64,000 bases of DNA from Daphnia pulex (lineage: Eukaryota > Arthropoda > Branchiopoda > Diplostraca > Daphniidae), in assembly GCF_021134715.1 (NCBI RefSeq), contig NC_060023.1:11408001-11472000 (forward strand), in the 5' to 3' direction. The position numbers were made by a program, and so were the translations under genes. Below, in pieces: positions 55,876-64,000 of the stretch. How positions within the stretch are numbered: the stretch's first letter is position 1; the number at the start of each line of letters is the position of its first letter. A model generated the notes under the pieces. It did no database searches. It had not been told where the DNA came from and saw only the letters and a list, made by a program, of their open reading frames with translations.

Positions 55876-58800
55876 TTATGCGGTTGCTGGTCGGCGTGAG
55901 GATAGACCCGGACGGCCATTTTGATTTCCAGGATCTTTTGAACTAGAGGAGCCGTGAAGAGCACGGCCACCGCCACCACCGCCACCACCTCCGCCGGCAG
56001 AAGACGAAGAAGAGGATCCGCCACCAGCTCCTGGCGCTCCTGATGCTCCAGGTACACCGGGAACGCCAGGGACACCGTTCGGGCCGGGCACTCCAGGCGC
56101 CGCGTTGGCTCCGTTGGCGCCGTTGACACCAGGCACGCCGGGAATACCGTCATTTCCACTTGGCCCTGTCGGTCCTGGAGGCCCATCGGGGCCCGCCGCA
56201 CCTGTTTACGAGATGAAATTTGGTTAAACATATTAGCTTTAGCTGTTAATTGACAGGATCATGGGAAAGAAAGTTCACCAGCAGGTCCTTCAGGTCCGGT
56301 AGGCCCTGACAAATAAAGAATAGAAAGAGTTACATTTAAATACATTGGCGTTAAATATGTGGATATTATTTACCTGGTGGTCCTGTAGGGCCAGTCTTTA
56401 ATTAAGATTAAACCCAAAAATTAATTATTATTATTTTATTTTATTTTTTTAAATTTTAAATCATTGTATGATATACTTACCGGCCCAGTCGGCCCGATAG
56501 GACCTAATTAAAATTAATAATTGAATGAAACCGAGGCGTAAAAAGTTGATTAATGAATGAAGTTTTGATTTATACCTGTGGGTCCCGTGAGTGGGAAATA
56601 AGTTTGGTAGAATCTCAATTTCTTGACAACAAATCTTCCGGCTTTGTACCAAGGATCCAATGCAGGATGTTGGTGAAATAAATCAACCAGAGCTCTTTCC
56701 CCTCGTTCAAGCAACCGATCAATTGGACCTACATTTTCGACGGCATATCATATAAGAATTCAACGGAACCGTTATTACGATGCGGAAATTTAGTGATGTC
56801 TTCAAGGAACCGAATCAAGATAGACGTACCATAAGGATCGTCATCATAGGGAGACGGAGGGCCTAGTGGGCCGTCTGGCATCGAAGAATAGGAATCGAAA
56901 GATCGACCTCCTCCGCCGCCACCTCCTCCACCACCCGCAGATGAAGAAGATGAACTACCACCCCCACCTGCAGCCCCGTCTGCCCCGTCTACGCCGGCCA
57001 CTCCATCGGTTCCTATTTGCAAATATTTAATTAAGGATCATTAATTATCAAAAAAATATTTCATCAATTAATGAACGAACAAGAAAAGCATTCGCACCGG
57101 CTACACCATCGGCACCGTCGGCTCCTGTTACTCCAGCCACCCCGTCCACACCAGCTTGACCCGCTTGACCGTCTAACCCAGCAGCTCCTGCCGCCCCATC
57201 TGCACCTACCGCGCCGCCTGCTCCCGTTGGCCCCGTTGGCCCCATGGGACCTGAAATTTAGAAATTGAAATGAACTGACTGTTTATGACAACAAGGACTC
57301 GATAATTTACCAGTGGGTCCAGTGGGTCCAGTTGGTCCAGTAGGTCCCTCAGGCCCTTGTGCACAAGAGATAATATTTGTTTAGTTAATAAACCCAGGTA
57401 TAGCAAAATATTACCAGTTGGTCCAGGTGTGATTGAGATGTATTGTTTAATGAATCTCAATTTCTCGCTAACGTATCTCGAAGCCTTGTACCACGGCTCC
57501 AATTCAGTATTTTTCCGTTCTGCAACTGATGGAGCTCCTTCCCGTTTAGTTCGTCCCCTTTGGTCTTTTATTATGAAACAAAAATGACGAAGAGTTAAAA
57601 AAAAAACTGGTATTACATAACAAGCAAAAAGAGCAAATACTTTACCTTGTGCATCGTATGGTGGTCCGATTGGGCCGGAAGAACGACCGGGCGTTCCACC
57701 TGTTCCTCCAGTACCTCCTGTCCCATCAGTGCTGCCACCACCGCCACCTCCGCCTCCACCCGCAGATGAAGTAGACGTAGCAGCCGCACCGGCCGCTCCA
57801 GCCGCTCCAGGGTTACCAGGCGCTGCGCTCGCACCAGGTGCGCCGGCTGCTCCATTAGCTCCAGATAACCCGGTCGCACCAGGCGCGCCTAAAAATTTAG
57901 AGTAGTATTAGTAAGTTGATGGATGGAATAAGTTATACTTCATTTTTATTTGTCTGCTGAAGAAGGTCGGAGATTGATGATTATTACCGTTGCCTCCGTT
58001 AACTCCGTTGGCCCCATTGGCTCCCGCAGCACCTAGATACAAGTAAATATCAATAAGAAATTATAAGGGTAGTACTGTAAACTATGGACAAACAGAAAAT
58101 ATATCGAATTTACCTGTGGCTCCTATTGGTCCTGGTGGTCCAGTCGGCCCCGTTGGTCCTAATCGTAGACAATAAAGGAGATTAAAACTTGGCAGGTATT
58201 ACTTTTTTCTCTTAATTCGCTGCCATGAGCTGCGGAAAATGTAAAAGCCCAAAATAATTATTCACAGACTAGAGATCGAAACGAAGATACCTGTGGCTCC
58301 AGTTGGTCCAGCAGGTCCGGTTGGTCCTGACGTCGCATATTATTTATTAAATAAACATCAAATTTAAGTCTACCTTGATATTTTAAAGAAATGTTAAGCT
58401 GATTGATTACCAGTTGGTCCCGGTGGACCTATAAATCAAGCACAAATAAAAATTAGAAATTATGTTAAGAGTTGCGTCGTAAATTATCCATTACCGGTTG
58501 GCCCAGGTGTGAGAGGAATGTATTTGGTGATGAATCTCAGTTTATCGTTCATGTATCTCGAAGCTTTGCTCCAAGGATCGTACAGAGGATGACTGCGAAA
58601 CGATTCAACGTCAAACGTGCCTTCATAAAAATCCATCATCACAACCATCAATAAAACACTTTTGATTAAGAAATACCGACAATTTATTCAAGTGTACGAT
58701 ACCGTATTCTTCCACATCTTCATCGTCGGAATCCCAGAAATGCACTGGCGGACCATGGACAACAGCTGTTTCTTCCTGGTGTAGAGCTACGTTGCCATCA

Positions 58801-58995
58801 GTTCCATCAAAAGGGTCGAGTTCTGGGTTTCATTTAATTGGTTTCAATTTTAATAATCAAATTTGAGATTTGTAATTAGTTGAACACGAATGAAATACCT
58901 GGGTGTAAATGCTTCGGCTGTCGATGAAATGTCTGCCCTTCAATTGCAAAGAAGGTGACGAAACAAAAACAAGAAAACAACCAAGATGACAACAT
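55876..58995 (-). CDS. Collagen-like secreted protein with repeated DPWYKA modules
   Basis: Seventeen minus-strand exons (from 58899-58995 and 58703-58822 down to 56279-56305 and 55876-56201) sum to 1812 bases, 603 residues, in frame throughout. A signal peptide ([15 protein letters not shown]) is followed by an acidic segment ([13 protein letters not shown]). Three homologous non-collagen modules recur: [40 protein letters not shown] and [20 protein letters not shown], each ending in a PGPTG- or GPTG-type start of a short triple-helical Gly-X-Y run. Most small collagen exons are 18, 27, 36 or 45 bases with phase-1 splits in Gly codons, the classic collagen exon size. Three Ser/Gly runs ([13 protein letters not shown]) are inserted. 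The function is probably structural (cuticle, egg case or matrix). Interruptions mean that the helix is short. Family beyond collagen not recognised. Confidence 0.85.
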
Positions 58996-60834
58996 TTTTG
59001 GAACTGAACCTCCTCGCCGGAGCATCTCCTTATATAAACGTTTTTCTGGATTATTACGTTTACTGTTAAATGAAAATGATCTGTTTTAATCCCATGATTG
59101 CTATTACCTCATACGGTACATTCATTTCATCCCGTTTTTTTCCCCTCCAAATAACTGAGGCTGCAAGTTTGATTTTTCGGTGATAATAAAACATCGATCG
59201 AAAACGGGACTCTATAGTGCGTACCGTTTTCTGGGCTGGGCTGAAGAAGGTTCTCGAGATCTTTAATGTGTTGATCGGTAAAATTATCTACAGATTTTCC
59301 AATCGGTTGATTATATTATTAAGGCTGCTGGGCTGATTGGAATATGCGTTCAGATGGTATAGCGGATTGAAATCGATTACGGAATAAAGTCTCGGCAATG
59401 CGACCAATAATGGGAAAACAATAGGACTGTTATGGGAATGACCGTACAAACAACAAAACAAGTCGCCATCAAATTTATTTGTTAATTTTAGCCCAATAGA
59501 TGAGAAAAATTCTACAAGGCCAAAAATAATCGGCCCCATCATCACATCATTCAAATTGTTAAGTTGTATAGGAGTTATTTTGGTTTCTTTTACACGGTTT
59601 CAATATTTCACAATAAATTATTTTATTTCTGTGCGCTTATCTCGCCCTCACAAGGATTTGTCTGTATAAACCTTTTATACAAGGAAAAGGCGGTTTGATT
59701 TTTACACGCATCATCGAAAGTCTGTGCGGACAGTCTTCAAATGCACCTCTTTCTTTTTTCCTTGTAAATTTTTAGCTTTTTACTCTATAAACGTATTCCC
59801 ATCCATTTGCGGTCGAGATTATCCCTATAGATACTCTGTACAACGTACACGTATAAATATAGACTAAAACAAAGCCTATTGTGTGTAACGAAAACATTCT
59901 TTCCCGTGTGTTACATCAATTCTCACTCAACATTGGCCCATTCCAGCTGATGCGAAAATTGTCCGCTAACGCCATGTCGATGTCGAGTTCCATTTTTGTT
60001 GCGTGGCCGTGAGTATAATCACGATATCGCCATTAAAGCTTCCGGGTGGTGGCTACTATACCATTACTGTGAAGATATACTTTTCTGTCATGCGGTTAAA
60101 TTTTGGGCAGTGCCCATGTGAAATTGCGTGGATATTTAAGACACAAGTGCTAAACATCTGCTGTGATCCGCCCAGAGCTATTGGCTAAATATCGCCGAGT
60201 GTATCTCGACACCACCACATTAAGCCAATTTTTATTTTCGCACGTGGATGATGAAACAATTACGAAAGATGTAATTTGCTTAAATTCAAATCAAGTGCTT
60301 TGTTATAATAAACGACCGCCATATTTCAAGTTCAATTAATGATAGACTGCCATTAGAAAGTGGTACCAGACAGTATCAGACAGTAATATTCGTTAGCCTA
60401 GTGCGTCTTTGTCTTATTAATAATTTGTTGATTTATTTATTATTGATTTTAGCGGGCGCCGAAATACATGCACGTGTCGAAATACATGCACTTGTTGCGG
60501 CAATTTCCCGAAAACCCCCCTACTAGTTTGCTCCTGTAATTGAACCTCCCACCCTCCCCCCCCCCCAAAAAAAAAAAAAAAAAAAAAACACACAGAAAGA
60601 AAAAAAATTTTTAATCAGCCACTTACCCTTGGGTTAATATAATTTGAGGTTAAAAATTTCTAATGCGATGCAAATAGTCTCGCTACTAAATTTACAAAAG
60701 AAAAAATAAACAAATTAGGTAAACGGTGATAGCGAGGAAGTGTGGTGGAAAGTTTCTCTAGGTCAAAAAATTGACTTGTTTTGTCTTGTTTGCTTGAAAT
60801 GTTTAAGAGTCAAATTATTTTTCAATTCAATTGT
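58996..60834. other. Intergenic region upstream of the collagen-like gene
   Basis: A likely TATA (CTTATATAAACG on the plus strand, so CGTTTATATAAG on the minus) lies near 59030-59041, 35-46 bases upstream of the collagen start codon at 58995. 60548-60588 is a long run of C then A (low complexity), and a near-duplicate CGAAATACATGCAC occurs twice around 60460-60491. No gene seen. Confidence 0.5.
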
Positions 60835-61900
60835 TTACCCACAGAAAAGGTATGAGGTTAAAAACCGAGCCTAATCTGCAGTCGTTCGACAAATGAAATT
60901 TTTAGTGAACCCTGACTGAGAAAAAACAAATACGGAGAGAGAAAATAGTTGCAGTCAAGGAAAGAAGTAGCTTAGGAATAAACATACTTAGCGACTAATA
61001 CGTAACGATTTATAATCAACGCCAACCGAAACTGTCAAAAAGGAAGAGTAGAGATCAATTTTGTCCTACCTTTACACCTGCTGGGAAATACAGCCAGGCA
61101 TCTACGTCAGTTGCTCCATCCATCCGCTGAAGAGTTAAATGGGCACCAGACTTGATAGGGAAGAAAAAAGGATGTTCTCGTGAATACACCCACATTCACA
61201 TGGGCGTACACGAGGACATTTAAAGAAAGGGAGTTCTGTAACTCGACATCGGTATTTTTTCCAATGAAATGGGATGCTGATGTGTATCTAAATGAAAAGA
61301 GAAAATTAGGTTACGAAAAATATTCACAGAAACTAACAAGTCAGGAAAAGTTGAAAATGAGACACTGGGTAAACTCTAATTGTTCATAAATGGGAGAATT
61401 CAAGGTTCAGTAATACACAGTCAGGTTCGGAACCAGTTTCAGTAATACCACAGACTATGACTTGTAGTCTGTTCTAAACAAGGAAAACTTGTATTTTGTT
61501 TGGTTATGATGGCTGGCTTTGGCTTCAAATCTGCAAAAAAAGAAAAGGTTACATAGTATACAAACAAAATGTCTTGCATCATCGATAGGGCAATCACATG
61601 ATAAAGCGTAGTCAACCAACATTTCACAAATTTGGAACTGGTTTAACTTTTTCATAGGTATATGGTTATATTTACGGAATATGACGGTTATCAAAAACAA
61701 ATTATCTATAACAGTTATAATCTTGAACTTTGTCTCGTGACTTTTTCTAAATTTCAAGCTAGTATGATTTTTTAAAGACAGAAGACTAAAGGAAAGCAGA
61801 CTACACTTACACCTGTCGAACTTTCTTCTAATCAGCCAAATCAGAGCATGCTTACGATAATATACGATATCGATATTCGATAGAAATTAGAAATGATAAA
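60835..61900 (+). repeat. Dispersed ~1.1 kb repeat, copy 3
   Basis: Shares with copy 2 the opening AACCGAGCCTAATCTGCAG and GAACCCTGACTGAGAAAAA (60907-60925), then the CCAGGCATC block, the hairpin (61174-61217, GTTCTCGTGAATACACCC and GGGCGTACACGAGGAC), GATGCTGATGTGTATCTAAATGA (bases near 61271-61293), GGCTTCAAATCTGC (61522-61535) and a GATATCGATATTCGATAGAA end. It lies upstream of the unrecognised gene at 62476. No coding capacity is shared by the copies. Confidence 0.75.
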
Positions 61901-62475
61901 ATATCCAACTTCCCCTCAAAATCCAAAAAAGCTCAAAAACTATAAAATAATATAATTCCATTTTCTGTTTGGTATATAAATATATAATTCCCCGGTAAGA
62001 TTCCCGAAAGTTTGCTTTTTTGGGCTCATTGACGCTTTCCCATTCTTCATTTGTTTCACCCCCCTATTACTCTCCTCAGTGATTTCCGGTAATTATTTCT
62101 CACCCCTCGCACTCGCAGCTCGCCTTTGTCTCAGTGGTCGAGAGTTCTAGATCGGACTTTGATTTCACTGGCCAATCTGACCACCCGTCTATTAATTATA
62201 CTTATCGTCATAAATTGACTCGTCAAGGAAAACCGCAGTAAGTATAGTTTGTCATCTTGTTTGTTTAGTATTTATTATTCCGATTTAAAATGATCCCGAT
62301 CGACTTTTGGCCATGTGGTAACAAATTCGGTCGGTCGTATTCGCTCGAATGTGAAGCCATGCTTCAACCACCAACCCCTAAATGTGTATATGCCAATGTA
62401 GAGACTCATCTCCTTTAATTTCCTGACACAGGTGTGTGAAAGTTTCAAAATTCAATAATAGCCGGTTACGATAAA
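61901..62475. other. Spacer before the edge gene
   Basis: AT-rich then moderately GC-rich near 62100-62180, where the promoter of the next gene may lie. No further feature seen. Confidence 0.35.
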
Positions 62476-64000
62476 ATGACTGAGGAGTACGAGAACGCTG
62501 AACCTATTGACGCAGACGAGATGGACGATGCCGAACGAATGCTGCCATCCCCTGTTGCTACATCTGCTGCTGCTGCTTTACCGAAATGCGAAGATAAATT
62601 TCATAGCTGGATCATGGCCCGTGATAGTGCGTCTTCGCCAACTTTGCAAGGTATCAAGTGCAGTCCTCAAACGTCGATTGTATAATTGAACGGTTTCTTC
62701 TACACATGGTTTGAACTCTGTATTTATTTCTTTGACAATCTAGCAATGCTGAGTGAGGATGCGTTGAAGCTTGAAAATAGGAAAAAGCCCGACATTGGAG
62801 AAAAGCCAATCGTTATTCCGCCAGGTTACATTGCATGCCCGGGCAATGTGGCTTTCAAATGCCCAATCGGATACCACCCACCGGGAGTGAAATGTTCACA
62901 AGGTCCCAGGTATTGGAAGGAAATACGGGCTGCGCTTACCGAACACGCGTTCCATTTAGAAAGGAAGCAGCCGTCTCTGCAGAAGCTTATGGAAAAGCTA
63001 ATTTGGTAGGTTCATTGTGTTTCAACCATACATTGTGTTATCAACTAATGTTTCGACGTCTTCAACGGCATATAGGCAAGTTTCCGAAAGTGTTGGTATA
63101 GCAGAAATCCTTTCGTCTCCGAAAGTGGTAAAACTGGAGAAATATACCATCAACAAAGGTCCAACTTGCAAGGCGTGCAATCGACGCGTGTCAATGTTGG
63201 CCAACGTAAAAGCTGCCACTTGTTACGATTGCTCTAATCGGATAACCACCGTCTACCGCGACGTGACCGACTACAACTTTCAAAATGATCTGCCGACTGA
63301 CGATTTTAAACCCAGGAGAGAAAAAACTTTGGTCTTTCTTTGTGCAAGACAATCTCCTGATGGAACCGAAAAGATTAATCATCAAGATAATTTCAAAAGA
63401 TTGATAATCTGGGTACAACGACTTGCAAGGTAATTGCCGTGACATCTTCAACGTTTTCAGTTACGTGAACTGAATATTTTTTGTTAACATTGGTGTTTTT
63501 GTTTTTCCCCAGCAATCCAGGCCCGTTTGGAGATGGCTATCCGAGAGAGATACAAGTAGTAGGAAAATTCGCTAGCATATCCAGTGGGCGTGTTCCTCTA
63601 TCGGCAATGAACATAGCGACTTTGAATCAGCCAAAAGACGTTTTGACACTAAATATGCTGTCCGATGCCATCATCAACGCATACTGGCCTGGCGATATTA
63701 TTTTAATAGCCATGAATCAACCAGCGTCCCTTTGTACAGGCCACCAAGACTTGGTAAGAGACATTTCCGGTTCAGTTCCATTATATATTTATTGGCTAAT
63801 CACCGTGTTTGTTGTACAGGAGCAGTTCATACGTGAATTGTTCGAGAGAGGAATTCCTCAGTCCGCATTGTATTTCACTTGTCGGGGATTGAGGTCGTTG
63901 GACGGTGCAACGGAGCCTTATGAAACCAACGTTTTGGCCGCAGATGTCAGAAACGCCATTTTAAACAACATGCCCCGTTATGGTATGCGTCCAGCGGTTA
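62476..64000 (+). CDS. Unrecognised gene, 5' part (runs off the window)
   Basis: Exons 62476-62650, 62744-63005, 63076-63429, 63513-63753 and 63820 onward read in frame (about 405 residues so far). The N-terminus is acidic (DADEMDDAERMLPSP). Then come PPGYIACPGNVAFKCPIGYH with three spaced Cys, CKACNRRV and CYDCSNRI (a four-Cys, zinc-ribbon-like pair), and two conserved-looking parts, VFLCARQSPDGTEKINH and YWPGDIILIAMNQPASLCTG. No signal peptide or membrane segment. I do not know the family; the Cys pairs suggest a metal site, and the rest suggests an alpha/beta domain. Confidence 0.75.

Overview
The window looks like nuclear DNA of a small arthropod with a compact genome, most likely a cladoceran crustacean (Daphnia or a relative). 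The reasons are short GT-AG introns (mostly 55-90 bases, a few longer), close gene spacing on both strands, clear animal orthologues (IFT20, PLGRKT, RBM26/swm, a calumenin/reticulocalbin) and local expansion of secretory-pathway glycan enzymes. The genus is inference; no rRNA or mitochondrial marker is present.

Region 1 (1-29.6 kb) is almost entirely genes for Golgi-type, single-pass membrane proteins that build or decorate glycans. It holds four CASD1-like PC-esterase/O-acetyltransferase-type genes in two groups (2692-6112 and 14255-17144), two alpha-1,4-glycosyltransferases of the A4GALT type (6460-7564, 18267-19505), a beta-1,4-galactosyltransferase (9722-11078), a glycosyltransferase-like protein with RDSD and RDHP motifs (11185-12472), an alpha-1,3-fucosyltransferase (19802-21322), a METTL24-like methyltransferase (22608-23654), a WSCD-like sulfotransferase (25901-27171) and FkbM/Star-like methyltransferase genes (1222-1689 partial, 28412-29624). 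Only a THAP zinc-finger gene (24136-25471) breaks the series. Together the genes cover chain building (Gal, Fuc, alpha-linked sugar) and capping (sulfate, O-acyl, O-methyl), so this may be a functional neighbourhood.

Region 2 (29.9-33.4 kb) is a housekeeping run: PLGRKT, IFT20 and a six-EF-hand calumenin. Just downstream sits a young Copia-type LTR element (33444-35604) with two LTRs that look identical and a 5-base target duplication.

Region 3 (35.6-47.7 kb) is gene-poor. It has a possible small gene (36510-37408), a tandemly duplicated locus for a Tyr/Thr-rich repetitive secreted protein (38236-39642, upstream copy cut short), a piggyBac-type MITE (40188-40448), a second inverted-repeat element with an internal palindrome (40792-41180) and two weakly supported small genes.

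Region 4 (47.8-64 kb) carries RBM26 (47776-51287, minus), a second METTL24-like gene (52927-53949), a small protein with a divergent HMG-box-like segment (54230-55282), a 17-exon collagen-like gene (55876-58995, minus) and the start of an unrecognised gene running off the edge (62476-64000). Between the HMG-like and collagen genes lies a scar made of a copied piece of the collagen gene and a copied tail of the METTL24-like gene. A dispersed noncoding repeat of about 1.1 kb with a conserved internal hairpin occurs three times (1-1060, 12840-14040, 60835-61900).
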